A stretch of DNA of 64,000 bases from contig JALIGW010000010.1 in NCBI GenBank assembly GCA_023053685.1, positions 15,532,919-15,596,918 of the forward strand. The letters run 5' to 3'. This stretch comes from Diadophis punctatus similis. Its lineage: Eukaryota; Chordata; Lepidosauria; Squamata; Dipsadidae. The position numbers and the translations under genes are program-made. Position 1 is the stretch's first letter. Every line of letters starts with the position of its first letter. The notes below the pieces were generated by a model. It did not search any database. It saw only the letters and a program-made list of their open reading frames with translations, and was not told where the DNA came from. Below, in pieces: positions 35,280 to 46,395 of the stretch.

Positions 35280-36500
35280 ACATCAGGACAGCAAAGGCCC
35301 AGAATGAACAAAGACTCGCAACAAAAGTCAAAGACAACAAAAAAAGCTTCTTCCAACACATTAACAACAAGAAAAAAATCAAAGAAACAGTTGGTCCACT
35401 AAAGAGAGAAGACGGCAAAGAAGTAACAGACAACACTGACAAAGCAGAGCTACTGAACACGTTCTTCGCATCAGTCTTCACACAAAAGGAAACTGCAGCT
35501 CAACTACCCAGCAACACAAATATAAAAAACATATTCGAAGCAAGACTCAACCTAAGCAAAACTACAGTAAGAGATCACCTATCTGAACTTAATGAATACA
35601 AAGCACCAGGACCAGACGGATTGCACCCCAGAGTCCTAAAAGAACTAGCAGAAGTCATTTCAGAATCACTGCACCACATCTTCCACAAATCCTGGAACAC
35701 AGGGGAACTACCTGAGGACTGGAAAAGAGCTGACGTGGTCCCCATCTACAAAAAAGGTAAAAAAAAACAGACCCAGGAAACTATAGACCAATCAGCCTAA
35801 CATCAATACCTGGGAAAATACTGGAAAAAATAATTTAAAACCAGATCTCCCATCATCTAAAAACAAACCAAATAATAACCAACAGCCAACACGGATTTGT
35901 TAAGAACAAGTCATGCCAAACCAACCTCATTTCATTCTTCAACACTGTGACCAAATTAGTAGACCAGCGAAATGCAGTAGACATAATATACCTGGACTTT
36001 AGCAAAGCATTTGACAAAGTAGACCACAACCTACTCCTTCATAAGCTACAAAAAAGCAGGATAGACAACCAGATGGATAGACAACCAGATGGATTAACAA
36101 TTGGCTGACCAACCGTACCCAGAGTAGTGCATCCAGTTTCGGTCACCACACTATAAAAAAGACATTGAAACTCTAGAGAAAGTGCAGAAGAGAGCAACCA
36201 GGATGATAAAGGGTCTGGAAAATAAAACATACGAAGAGCGGTTGCAGGAACTGAGCTTGGTCAGTCTAGCGAAGAGAAGGACCAGGGGTGACATGATAGC
36301 AGTGTTCCAATACTTGAGGGGATGCCACAGAGAGGAGGGGGTCAGGCTGTTTTCTATGGCACCAGAAAGCCAAACAAGGAATAACGGATGGAAGCTGACC
36401 AAGGAGAGATTCAACCTGGAAGTGAGGAGAAACTTTCTGACAGTGAGATGATCAACCAGTGGAACAGCTTGCCAGCAGAGGTCGTGAGAGCCCCAACACT
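35280..36500 (+). pseudogene. CR1 reverse transcriptase remnant
   Basis: Recognisable RT blocks are Ala-Pro-Gly-Pro-Asp-Gly-Leu-His-Pro (near 35610), Asn-Tyr-Arg-Pro-Ile-Ser-Leu-Thr-Ser (near 35780) and Tyr-Leu-Asp-Phe-Ser-Lys-Ala-Phe-Asp (near 35990). The segment carrying Phe-Ala-Asp-Asp is deleted at about 36115. The C-terminal Asp-Met-Ile-Ala-Val-Phe-Gln-Tyr-Leu-Arg-Gly block follows at 36290-36330. Several stops and shifts are present, so it is inactive. Confidence 0.85.
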
Positions 36501-36610
36501 TGCGACCATCAAGGAGAGACTGGACTGCCATCTGTCTCAAGTGGTGTAGGAACTCCTGCTTGAGCAGGGGGTTGGACTAGATTACCTACAAGGTCCCTTC
36601 CAACTCTAAT

Positions 36611-37154
36611 TGTTAGAACCCTGTTCAAACGATTGGGTGTGTTAATATATGATTAAGCCACAAATCATTGTTATGTGTATATTGCTTTAAATGCATTGTG
36701 GAGGATTACTATATAAGCAAGCAAGAGAGCATGCTCAATGTGGTTGGTGGTTTATGGTTGGTGGTTTATGGTTCAGTGTGGTTTAGTGTGGTGAGTGGTG
36801 TTTGATGGTGTGTTCCGGATTGAAGATTCTCTGCTGCTTTACTGATAAGTAGATTACTTTATGGCTGTGTGACATTGCTGTGAAAAGAAAAGAAGAGTAA
36901 CTATCTGTGATAGTATAGAATTAAGTGATAGCTGTAATCTTTGTGAGTTAAAACAAAGATAGGCAAGAAGAAGAAACTTCGCATTGACTGAATAACTGTG
37001 TATGACTTGGACTTCCTATTTAACTTTGCTACTATTTTGTACATATTAAAGATATTCTGTTTATTGACTGAATAGCATTCATATCAAACTGCAACACCAT
37101 TACTACAACACATTTCGCTGTGTATGTGCTTAACAGCACAATAACTTCTTAACA
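36611..37154. mobile_element. Solo LTR with 5 bp duplication
   Basis: CTAAT flanks it at 36606-36610 and 37155-37159. The 544 bp unit begins TGTTAG and ends CTTAACA. An internal TATATAAG (36711 area) and a later ATTAAA could serve as core promoter and polyadenylation signals on the plus strand. It interrupts the 3' tail of the CR1, so it is younger. Retroviral class not determined. Confidence 0.85.
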
Positions 37155-37179
37155 CTAATAATAAATCTAAATCTATCTC

Positions 37180-37965
37180 TAAATACCAGGTGTAGCAGTT
37201 CCCCAAATAGGCAGATTTACAGCTGTTGTTTGGCTTCAGACTTTTATCTGTCTCAGTCACTCTCAAAATATTTACCTTCCTTTTCTTTGTTCTGTGCCCC
37301 TTTTTTCTTGTATACTGTCTTTGGCCAGTAGATGTCACCCTTACTCCTTACTCCTTTTCTCCGTCTTTACTGCAAACTTTTAAAGACTAAAAGAGAGAGA
37401 AAAGAATCTTCCATGCCTTATGGCCAAAAGTTTTAAAAAGGGGGGGGGGAGTATTGTCCATATTTTAAGTAGAATTTTTCTTGTTCAAACAACCAGTCCA
37501 GTCTTTCCCTTTAATTTTAAGTTTAACTTTCCAATCGCTTATCTCTCTTTTCACACTGATCTGTCATCAGCTCTAACTTTCACTCACTGCTTTTCTTAGG
37601 AGGGGGGAAAACAATCCCTTCCCTCCTACTCTCTGGAGTCCCACTTTTTTAAGGAATTACTTCTGGAGAACTTAGTTTTGGGTAGAAATTAGACAGTTCT
37701 TACCCAGATTGAATACATTGTTTCTTCTTCATCTCTTCGTGCTTCCTTCATTCCGGTTGTCACAGCCTTGGTTCAGCCATAATGGTCGTCCTCTTCTCCG
37801 CCTGTCAGGAAAGTTTCTCCGGATCTAGCAAGGGGACCGCCATTCCCTTGAGATTAACAGAGAGTCCTTCCTATCTTCAGGGTGACTCTGGCCCCGTAGG
37901 ACCTCCAGGCAAGCAGAAATCGGCTGAGCTTCGCGGAGCTCCTCTAACTACAACCGCCCCAACAT
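37180..37965 (-). promoter_or_regulatory. Probable L1-A 5' UTR
   Basis: Non-coding region upstream (minus strand) of L1-A ORF1, rejoining after the CR1/LTR insertion. It is GC-richer towards 37965, as L1 5' UTRs are. Assigned by position only. Confidence 0.5.
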
Positions 37966-38324
37966 ATGAAGAATGGTTACAGGAACTGGGCATGGCTAGT
38001 CTAGTGAAGAGAAGGACCAGGGGAGACATGATAGCAGTGTTCCAATATTTGAGGGGCTGCCACAGAGAGGAAGGGGTCAAGCTATTTTCCAAGGCACATG
38101 AAGGCCAGACAAGAAATAATGGATGGAAATTGACCAAGGAGAGATTCAACCTAGAAATAAGGAGAAATTTTCTGACAGTGAGAACAATCAACCAATGGAA
38201 CAGCTTGCCTTTGGAAGTTGTGTGAGCTTCATCACTGGAGACTTTCAAGAAGAGATTGGACTGCCATTTGTTAGAAATGGTGTTGGGTCTCCTGCTTGGG
38301 CAGGGGATTGGACTAGATAGAATA
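37966..38324 (+). pseudogene. CR1 C-terminal fragment with AATAG tail
   Basis: The 37966-38225 frame encodes the CR1 C-terminal block (Asp-Met-Ile-Ala-Val-Phe-Gln-Tyr-Leu-Arg-Gly-Cys-His and Trp-Asn-Ser-Leu-Pro). The element ends GGATTGGACTAGATAGAATAGAATA, an AATAG-type tail of three units. Only the last part of ORF2 is present. Confidence 0.85.
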
Positions 38325-38426
38325 GAATATAATTCTTTATTGGCCAAGTGTGATTGGACACACAAGGAATTTGTCTTTGGTGCATATACTCTCAGTGTAC
38401 ATAAAAGAAAAAATACATTTGTCAAG
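38325..38426 (-). mobile_element. Snake CR1/L3-type LINE 3' end (second copy)
   Basis: TTCTTTATTGGCCAAGTGTG and GGACACACAAGGAATTTGTC match 19587-19650. It is joined tail-to-tail with the plus-strand CR1 through the AATAG units. It is cut by the end of DIRS copy 2. Confidence 0.78.
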
Positions 38427-38580
38427 AAAGGGCGTTGTTCTTACCTGAACGCCTCTTCTCGTAGGGCGGAGCTAGCCTCCAAGATTGGGATGATACAATC
38501 CAATAGCCAATCAGGACTGAATCAGACTTATAAAAACTGTCCCCCTGATGTGCACCCCCTCTTGAGACGAAGGACGAAGT
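38427..38580 (-). repeat. DIRS copy 2 right terminal repeat with CCAAT and TATA-like boxes
   Basis: Outer 60 bp pair with the internal complementary region. Reading inward (plus strand), AGCCAATCAGG (about 38500) is followed by CTTATAAAAAC (about 38528), the same spacing and order as in the copy 3 termini. Confidence 0.75.
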
Positions 38581-38660
38581 CAGACCCAATGTGTTAACCC
38601 AACCGAACTTTATTCAACAGGTAATCAAACACACCACAACCCCCAAACAACAGGGAGGGA

Positions 38661-38755
38661 CTTGGAGGCTAACTCCGCCCTACGAGAAGAGGCGTTCAGG
38701 TAAGAACAACGCCCTTTCTCCATAGTGGGCGGAGCTAGTCTCCAAGATTGGGACA
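38661..38755 (-). repeat. DIRS copy 2 internal complementary region
   Basis: 38661-38719 mirrors the right terminus. 38718-38752 (CTCCATAGTGGGCGGAGC...) corresponds to the left terminus of the family (compare 48120-48154). The two halves overlap at TTT, the expected circle-junction template of DIRS elements. Confidence 0.85.
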
Positions 38756-38785
38756 TGCCAAAGCAGTAATCCCATCGGGAGGGAG

Positions 38786-39940
38786 TCAATTGAACTCATC
38801 TAACCCAGACGAAGGAACCACCGTCTGTAACACCCGACGCCCAAAGGCCGTGTCTCTAGCCGCAAAGGCGTCCATCTTGTAATGTCACACAAATGGGAAT
38901 GGCGATGACCACATCACTGCCCGACACACCTCCTCAATCGAAGCGCTGGTAGCCCACGCCTTCGTAGTAGCCGCACTACGCGTGGAATGCGCCGTAAGAC
39001 CGTCCGGCCTGGAGAGGCCCCGTTGGTCGTAAGCGGAGGTGATGACCGCACGTATCCAGCGCCCAATCATCGCGGAGGAGGCCTTCCTGCCCGCCGCCGC
39101 GGAAGAAAAGCCCACAAATAGTGCTTCAGAGCGACGAAACGATGCTGTACGGGCCTTATAGATCTCGACGGCCCGTCGGACATCCAGTGCCACCCCCAAT
39201 GGATCCCCACATTGAGACTCTGGAAACGCCGGTAAAATCAGCTCCTGAGCTCTATGGAAATACGTGTTGACCTTAGGGGAGAACACCGGATCGAGTCGCA
39301 GCACGACCCTATCTGGGTAAAAGACACACAGATCCGGTCGCACTGACAGGGCCGCCAATTCGGAAATACGGCGCACCGACGTAATGGCGACAAGAAATGC
39401 CACCTTCAAGGTAAGTAGTCGCAGCGATATCGTAGCCAGCGGCTCATATGGAGCCGTGGTGAGAGACTGTAGCACCGTCTGCAAATCCCACGTCGGGTAA
39501 CGGTGGACTACAGGCGGCGAAATGTTGACTGCCGCCTTGAGAAAACGCCGGATCAACGGGTGCGCCGAGAGTTGCTCGATCCCTGAACAGGAAAGCACTG
39601 TCGAGAGCGCCGCCATCTGGCGACGTAAGGTATTGGGCGCCAGGCCTTTGTCCAGTCCGGCTTGTAAAAACCGCAAGACGTCGACGATGGAGAGGCCAAG
39701 GGGACAAACGTCCATTACTGAACACCACTCACAGAAGGTCTTCCAAGTGGAAGCGTATATGCGGGCCGTAGAATCCAACACCGTAGGACAACAACGTCCG
39801 AATTATGTTCTCTGGGACCCCTCGGTGTTGCAGAGTGCGCCGCTCAAGTGCCAGGCGGTCAGTTGGAACCACGACGGATCCGGATGACGCACCGACCCCT
39901 GGGAGAGCGACCACTCTGTCGGCGGGATTCGCCAGGGCGG
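38786..39940 (-). pseudogene. DIRS copy 2 tyrosine recombinase
   Basis: The minus-strand frame 39781-38885 (298 codons) encodes a lambda-integrase-type recombinase. An N-terminal helical domain begins Ala-Arg-Ile-Tyr-Ala-Ser-Thr-Trp-Lys. The first catalytic Arg lies in Ser-Val-Arg-Arg-Ile-Ser-Glu-Leu, and the His-x-x-Arg box in Ala-His-Ser-Thr-Arg-Ser. A TGA at 38885-38887 replaces the Arg codon immediately before His-Tyr, the catalytic Tyr. Beyond it the frame continues for about 32 codons to 38786. CGA to TGA is a CpG-type change. Copy 3 has Arg there. A shift near 39780 separates the first residues (39940-39781). In living DIRS elements this enzyme integrates a circular DNA without target duplication. 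Confidence 0.88.
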
Positions 39941-41533
39941 ACTGACGGACAACGATCTGAGGTCCGCAAACCACGGACGTCTCGGCCAGTGGGGCGCCAA
40001 CAGGAGCATCTCTGCCTCCTCCACCAATAACTTGCAAATGACCCGTGGGATCAGGGGAAGCGGCGGGAAGGCGTAGAGTAGACCCCACGGCCACGGACAG
40101 CGCAGCGCATCCACCCCTTCCGCCCCATACGACCGGTAGCGGGTGAAGTAACGCGGGAGCTGTGCATTCTGCGGAGTGGCAAAGAGGTCGACCACCGGGC
40201 GGCCGAAGCGTTCCACGAGGTCCCGGAACAGATCTTGATGGAGGCTCCACTCCGCCTGATCCACCTCGTGTCGGCTGAGCCAGTCCGCCGTGTGGTTCGA
40301 AACCCCTGAGATATGTTCTGCCTGAACGGAGCATAAATGCCTCTCCGCCCAGAGGCCCAAGGCCATGGCTTCTGCCATCAAGGGGCGAGAAACCGTGCCC
40401 CCCTGCCGGTTGACATGAGCCTTCGCTGTGATGTTGTCTGTCATCACCAGTACATTCTGACCCGATACAACGTGCTGGAAACGCTGGAGGGCCAGGAAAT
40501 ATCGCCTTCAATTCTAGGTGGTTGATGGTAAGGGACGCCTCCTCTTGCGACCACGTGCCCTGGGTCACTTGCGACAGCACGTGTGCCCCCCAGCCCTGGA
40601 GGCTGGCGTCTGTAGTCACCGTCACTCGGGTGGGTTCCAGGAAGGGCCCGCCCCTGGAAATCGCCGGGGAGCGCCACCAGTGGAGGGATTGGCGGACGGT
40701 TTCCGTCAGACATACCTTGATCCGAGAGTTGCTCTGGTGTTTGCGCTGAAAAGGCAACATAAACCATTGTAGCTCACGGGAGTGCAGCTGTGCCCAGGGT
40801 GTAATGTGAATGGCCGACACCATCTTCCCCAGGAGGGAGGACAGCAGGTTCAATGGAACCCGGCGGAGTTCCAGGACCTGTTGAACCAACTCGACCAAGC
40901 CGTCCTGCCGCTCCTGGGAAAGATACACCCTGCACTCCCGAGAGTCGATAACCGCCCCCAAATGCGTAATCCTGGTCGAGGGACGCAACTGGCTCTTCTC
41001 AAAGTTAACCGAGAAGCCATGGTCCCCCAGAGCTTCCAGGGCAACCTGGATGTCAACCTGTGCCTGTGATTCTGAGGCCGATTGGAGAAGAATGTCGTCC
41101 AAGTAACACTGGAGTCTAATTGGCCGGGACCGTAGGTCGGCTGCCAGAGCCGCCAAGACCTTGGTGAAGACCCGGGGGCGGACGACAGCCCGAATGGAAG
41201 GGCGGTGTACTGATAGTGGTTGTTCTGGTAACAAAACCGTAGAAACTGTTGATGAACAGGTCGGATAGGGATATGGAGGTAGGCCTCCGTGAGGTCTATA
41301 GACGCCATGAGATCCCCCTCCCGTATCCCACCAAGAATGGACTGCAACGTGTGCATTTTGAACTTCTTGTATTTCAGATGTTTATTGAGACGCTTAAGGT
41401 TTAGGACAGCTCTCCAACCTCCTGAGGACTTTTCCATGAGAAACAATATGGAATAGAAGCCCTGACCCCACTGGTCCTCCGGCACCCGTTTGATGGCATC
41501 AATGTCTAGAAGGTGCTGGATGGCGGTCAACAT
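39803..41533 (-). pseudogene. DIRS copy 2 RT-RNase H-methyltransferase
   Basis: The minus-strand start near 41533 gives RT blocks (Ser-Gly-Gly-Trp-Arg-Ala-Val-Leu-Asn-Leu-Lys, Ser-Ile-Asp-Leu-Thr-Glu-Ala-Tyr). A frame change near 41185 precedes the catalytic Tyr-Leu-Asp-Asp-Ile-Leu (about 41115). RNase H follows with Asp-Ala-Ser-Leu and Leu-Glu-Leu-Lys-Ala. A second frame change near 40490 leads into 40447-39803 with Thr-Asp-Asn, Ala-Asp-Trp-Leu-Ser-Arg. Then comes the methyltransferase-like part, Val-Asp-Leu-Phe-Ala-Thr and Leu-Tyr-Ala-Phe-Pro-Pro. DIRS elements carry a DNA N6-adenine-methyltransferase-type domain here; its role is unknown. Two shifts inactivate the protein. Confidence 0.88.
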
Positions 41534-41715
41534 GAGTGACCGTTGCCGGGGATTTGAGGACTGGGGGCACCTCAGGAAGAATCCGGGGGGGGTGGAGATG
41601 AAATCCAGGGCGAGACCAGATGTTACGGTCTCGCGAACCCAAGCATCGGTGGTAGTGTCCTCCCATCGCCTGGCGAAGAAGCGCAGGCGACCCCCAATGG
41701 GAGGACCAGGTTCAT

Positions 41716-43382
41716 CTATCTGTAGCGGCGGTAGGGGCGACCACCTGCCCCCCGAAAAGGCCGCTTGTTGTTATCCCTGCGCCTGTCTTGGCCCTGGTTC
41801 TGCCTCCCACCATACTGGCTCCTCCCCCGATTATAAGAGGGCGACCGGTAAGGGCGCCGGGGGAAGGAAGGGGTGGTGGTGGTGGGTGCCGCAGATGCGG
41901 AAGACTTATTCTGCCCCTTGCGTGTGCAGTTGGGCACGATCTTCCTCTTATCCTTGTCTTCCACCAAGTAGGGCTCCAATGCATCACCAAAGAGCGACTG
42001 ACCCTTGATCGGCGCGATAGCAAGGCGCCACTTGTGGCGGGTGTCCGCCGGCCAGCTGCGCAACCAGTGCATGCGACGAGCCACAATCGCGGACCCCATG
42101 GCTCTGGCCGCAAACCGCGTTGCTTGCAGGGTGGCGTCCGACGTGAATTGCGAGGCCGCCATTAATTTATTGATATCCTGCCTGGCCCGGACCTCCGTCG
42201 ATGGTAGATGGTCCTGTAGGAGATTGAGCCACCGAATAGACGTACGGCAAAAAATGAGGCCGTAGCCGAGGCCTTGAGTGCCCAGGCCGCCGCCTGATGT
42301 GCCCGTTGCAATGCCTGGTCCGTTTGTCTATCCTCCGGCCGGAGGAGTTCCTCTGAGTCGCCGGGCATCTGCGCCATGGTATACAGGGCCTTGATGGGCG
42401 GATCCACCGGAGGGACGGGAAGATGTTGTGCTAGGGCTTGCGCCACATTGAAGTACCTCTTATCGAGGGTAGAAGGTAGAGCCCCGCCCTGAGGGGCCTG
42501 CCACTGTTTGAGGACCGAGTCCACAAACAGCTTGGGAGCAGGTATCACCTCAGCCTGTGACATGGCCTCCTCGAAGAGGGGATCCACCTCCTCCTCCTCC
42601 GGTTGTTTCGGGTCCGCGACCTTGGCAGCCGCCTTGGCCTTGTGGAGGAGGGATTTAAACAACCCCGGATTGAAGAGCCCCATGGTGACCGGAGCCTCAG
42701 GAGCAGCGTCCTCGTCTGAAGACAGGTCCAGGTCAGGTGCCTGCTCATCCTTGTCCCTGACCGAGGTGGGGGACCCCAACGGTGAAATGTCCTCTGACGC
42801 TGTGACCAGCCAGGTCGAAGGGGTCTGCAGGCTGCTCCGTGGCATGGACGTGGAGGGTGCCGCCCTCTGCAACCCCGCTGCAATGCCCCTCTCAATGGCC
42901 GCCTCGATCATGGCCTGGACCTCCGGACTGTTAAACTGAGCCGCCGCTGAAGGAGGCTGCCTTGCCGGGGTGGTTTCCCGCTGAGGTCCGGGGTCCTCCC
43001 ATATGTCCCCCTCCCCTAGACGTAGATTGGGGTTGTCTAGGGAGAACGCCCCTGATGACTGCCTGGAGCGGGCTGGGGGGAGCGCCTCTGCCTCCTTGGA
43101 AGAGCGAGAAACTGGGACCACTGCAGCAGGAGGTGGCTGGGGCGGGCTGGGCTTGGGCGGTGCCACCGCCCTCTGCCGGTCCTCCGACCCCCTGGAGCAA
43201 GAGGAACCCCTTGAGCGGTCCGCGGGGGCGTGCACTGGAGAGCGATCCCTGCGGCTTGGCGAGGGCACGCTGGAGGCTTTGCTCCGTCCCTCCTTTTCAG
43301 AGCCGTCCCTGGAGGATTTGGAACGGCTCTTCCTGGATTTGGCTTGCTTATCTGCCATTGTGACAGTGGGACGCAAGACCAA
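41716..43382 (-). pseudogene. DIRS copy 2 ORF1 (Gag-like)
   Basis: From the minus-strand ATG at 43382 a 406-codon frame runs to 42162. It has a Ser/Arg/Lys-rich N-terminus (Ser-Arg-Lys-Ser-Arg-Ser-Lys-Ser-Ser), a long Pro/Ser/Ala-rich middle and a Leu-Leu-His-Lys-Ala-Lys block. The last residues are out of frame owing to an A-run at about 42245. The true C-terminus lies in 42162-41716, with Arg-Arg-Met-His-Trp-Leu-Arg-Ser-Trp and an Arg/Gly/Tyr-rich end (Arg-Ser-Pro-Ser-Tyr-Asn-Arg-Gly), consistent with nucleic-acid binding. A single shift separates the two parts, making this the best preserved DIRS ORF1 in the window. Confidence 0.8.
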
Positions 43383-43985
43383 GGGGCTCTGGGCCGTGAG
43401 GGCGCGGACGGGAGCCCAGCTGGTAGTCGGGAAGATCGGCGCCGGCTACGGGAATCCCTGCAATGCGGCTGCGTGAGCTCGACTGGCTTGCTAATGAGGG
43501 AGTTCCCCCGGCGATGACGAGCCGGTGACGTCGGAGTCAGCAGCTGACGGGCGGGGCCTGCCGATGCGCCTGCGCAGCTCAGAATCGAGTCGGGCGGCGA
43601 AGGGAGCACACGGCGTCCTCAGGCTGATGGTTGGCACCAAAATGGCCGCCGGCGCAACCTCTGGCGATGAGCCTCTCCTGACAGGTTGAATCTAGATGGC
43701 CCGATGCCCCGCCAGAACCGTTGAAGGCCGCTCCGTTCCACGCGATCCCCTCGACGCTCCCAGTCACCGCGACACTCGGGAAGCAGGCAAACTTGCTCCG
43801 GCCGCTGAAGCGCGAGGCTTTTAGCAGGATGCCTATAACGGGAGCGAGTTTGAATAGGCAAGTGGCACAGGCCACCCTGGGTGCCGGCCACGAAGCGCAG
43901 GGCTTTTGTGACCCTCCTTGGTTGCGAAGGCAACTCAGGCCCAAGTCAGTCAGTTTGTTGTTGAAGAAGCAGCTGTTTGGAATTT
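43383..43985 (-). promoter_or_regulatory. DIRS copy 2 leader (5' truncated)
   Basis: CpG-rich, untranslated. Contains one strong YY1-like motif (CCAAAATGGCCGCC at 43638-43651). No terminal repeat is seen at its outer edge. Confidence 0.45.
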
Positions 43986-44699
43986 ATTTTTCAAATGGAC
44001 AGTAAGTTGTGCTTTTGTTTTCTTAATCATTTTAAGGATTATTAATCTTTATTAAGGATGGATTTTTATCTGTCTAATATTTGTAATTGAAAGGAATTTT
44101 TATGTAAAGTAGGTCTGAAAATGTGTTTTTCCCCTTTATATATAATGGTTAAATGATTCTTAAAGCTTGTAAAATATTACTGAAAGTGTATTTGAAAGTA
44201 TCTATGTTAAGAGAAAGTTAAATAAAAAGATGTATTAGCTTAAAGAAAAGTTTAGAGTTTTTAAAAGGATGTATACAAGAAGAAAAATTTTATTTTATGA
44301 GGGTAACTTGAAGTGGTTTAAATTTAATGAGTTAATTGGAACTTTATTAATCTAAAAGTGAACTTTAAAAAGAAAGTTAAAATGATGTATTAGAACTTTT
44401 TGATGTTTTTAAAGAAAAGTTTAATGTTTTCAAATAGATTTAAAAAGTATTTTCCATTTAAGGTTAAAGAATCTGAAAGAATACAATGAATTTTGTTAAT
44501 ATAAATGGTGATAGTAAAAGGCTGTAATGCTGTTATCTTCTACTGTGCTAAAAAGAGTTGAAAGTCAACACTTTTTTACTTTTTTCCAATGTGCCCCATA
44601 TTTTCTTTCCCCCTTTCTTTTTCCTTCCCCTAATTTCCTATTTCTATTTTCCTTTATATTTTATACTTGGATAAAACAATTAAAGTTGGAGTTTAAAAA
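43986..44699. other. AT-rich segment, unassigned
   Basis: Contains recurring AAGTTTA and TTAAAA words but no recognised element. It could be an L1 3' UTR or plain intron. Confidence 0.35.
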
Positions 44700-45590
44700 A
44701 ACAGTTCTAGGTTGCTTCTCTCCTTGATTAGTTTCCATCCATTGTTTCTTGTCCTGCCTTCAGGTGCTTTGCAGAATAAGTTGACTCCATCTTCTTTATG
44801 GCAACCCCTTAGATATTGGAACAGTGGTATCATGTCACCCGTAGTCCTTCTTTTCATTAAACTAGACATACCCAATTGCAGCAACCATTCTTTATATGTT
44901 TTAGCTTCCAGTCCCCTAATCATCTTTGCTGCTCCTCTCTGCACTCTTTCTATAGTCTCAACATCTTTTTACATTGTGGCAACCAAAACTGGATGCAGTA
45001 TTCCATGTGTGGTCTTACCAAAGTATTAACACTTAACGTGATCTTGATTCTATCCCTCTGTTAATGCAGCCTAGGATTGATTGGCTTTTTTGGCAGCTGC
45101 AGCACATTGCTGGCTCATATTTAAGTAATTGTCCACTAGGACTCCAAGATTCCTCTCACAATTACTACTATTGAGCCAGACACCACCTATACTACCCTGT
45201 GCATTTGGTTTTTCTTGCCTAAATATAGAACCTTGCTCTTTTCACCATTGAATTTAATTTTGTTAGATAGGACCCAATGTTCAAATTGGTCAAGATACTT
45301 CTAGATTTAAACCTATCATCTGGAGTGTTGGCTATTCCTGCCAGCTTGGTGTCATTTGCAAATTTGATAAGTCCCCCTTCTATCACCTCATCTAAATCAT
45401 TGATGAGGATACTGAAGAGTACTGGGCCTAAGACAGAGACTTGAGGTACCCCACTGCATACTTCCTTCCATGCAGATGCAGTTCCATTGAGGACTATACG
45501 TTGAGTGCGGTTGGTCAGCCAGTTATGAATCCATTTGGTAGTGAAGCTGTCTAACCCACATTTTTCTATATTATTTTAGTTTACTCTATC
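44700..45590 (-). pseudogene. Old CR1 LINE fragment
   Basis: Minus-strand translation of 44944-44693 gives the CR1 C-terminal block (Asp-Met-Ile-Pro-Leu-Phe-Gln-Tyr-Leu-Arg-Gly-Cys-His-Lys). Upstream (to about 45590) are the Ala-Ala-Lys-Lys-Ala-Asn and Val-Leu-Gly-Pro regions in decayed form. It is more diverged than the CR1 at 29503-30605 and clearly older. 5' truncated. Confidence 0.8.
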
Positions 45591-46165
45591 TTATTTTAGT
45601 TTAACATACTTCATTAAATAAGAAAATATACTGAATTCCTGCTTATTCCTTTGTGAAAACATTATGTGGTATCATACTAATGCCAATCAATATTTTATAA
45701 ATATTAACATTTATCTAAATAAAAAATGTAAGCATTGATTTAAGTAAAATTTCTTTGATTTAAAAGTGAAACCCTCATCAAATTGTCAATTTTATTTTAT
45801 TTTCTCAAACTTAAACCTTTCTGCATTCAATATGATTTGATTCCAAATGTGCATATAATTAATTTTCCATGCCTCGTGTTATCTTTAATATGTTTTTTTT
45901 ATTTCACTCTAAATAAGAAATATAAAATATTAATTTTGCTATGGCAACCCAGCTATATATGAATAAACATAAGTTGTGTTTTATTCAAACATGTTATTTC
46001 ATTAAAAATGGTACTTGTAATTTAACAGCTGCTTAGAAACAAATTATTTATTAGTGGGCAGCATTAATGAATTAGGAACATATAAATATATACAGGAAAG
46101 AAATATAGGTCTCAAAAAGGACAAGAGTTTTTTTTTTAATATTCAAAGAACTGGAAGGTTTAAGC
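45591..46165. other. AT-rich intronic DNA
   Basis: No element recognised. Confidence 0.5.
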
Positions 46166-46395
46166 CAGGGGTGTCAAACTCAAGACCTAAGGGACAAATC
46201 TGGCCCACGGGGTGCTTAAATCTGGCCTGTGGAGCCGGCCTGGAAATATCAAAGGACCAGCCCACAGTGCCTCTGCTGGCCAAAATGTGAAGCCCCCACG
46301 CGGCCCCTTTTTAGCTGGTGGAGTGCTGCATGAGGCCAGGGAGGCCAAAAGCAGGCCTCCACGTGGCCCGTTTTCAGCTGGCAGAGTGCTATAGG
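46166..46395 (+). mobile_element. hAT MITE left part
   Basis: CAGGGGTGTCAAACTCAAG at 46166 matches the left end of the MITE at 11132. The homology fades at about 46395. Confidence 0.7.

Larger units (their letters stand above)
35280..37175 (+). mobile_element. CR1 LINE with internal deletion and solo LTR in its tail
   Basis: Plus-strand CR1 RT sequence (35280-36100) jumps at about 36115 to the C-terminal domain. It ends with CCAACTCTAAT at 36600-36610. The tail resumes at 37155 (CTAATAATAAATCTAAATC) after a 544 bp LTR. It lies within the 5' UTR of L1-A. Confidence 0.88.
38427..43985 (-). mobile_element. DIRS-type retrotransposon, copy 2
   Basis: Minus-strand order: leader (to 43985), ORF1 (43382-41716), RT-RNase H-methyltransferase (41533-39803), tyrosine recombinase (39940-38786), internal complementary region (38661-38755) and right terminus (38427-38520). 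38425-38483 is the reverse complement of 38661-38719 with one mismatch. The left terminal repeat was not found near 43985, so the 5' end is truncated. GC- and CpG-richer than its surroundings. Confidence 0.9.

Noticed and set aside
42508..43476. Plus-strand open frames of 130-157 codons
   Set aside because: Antisense shadows of DIRS copy 2 ORF1.
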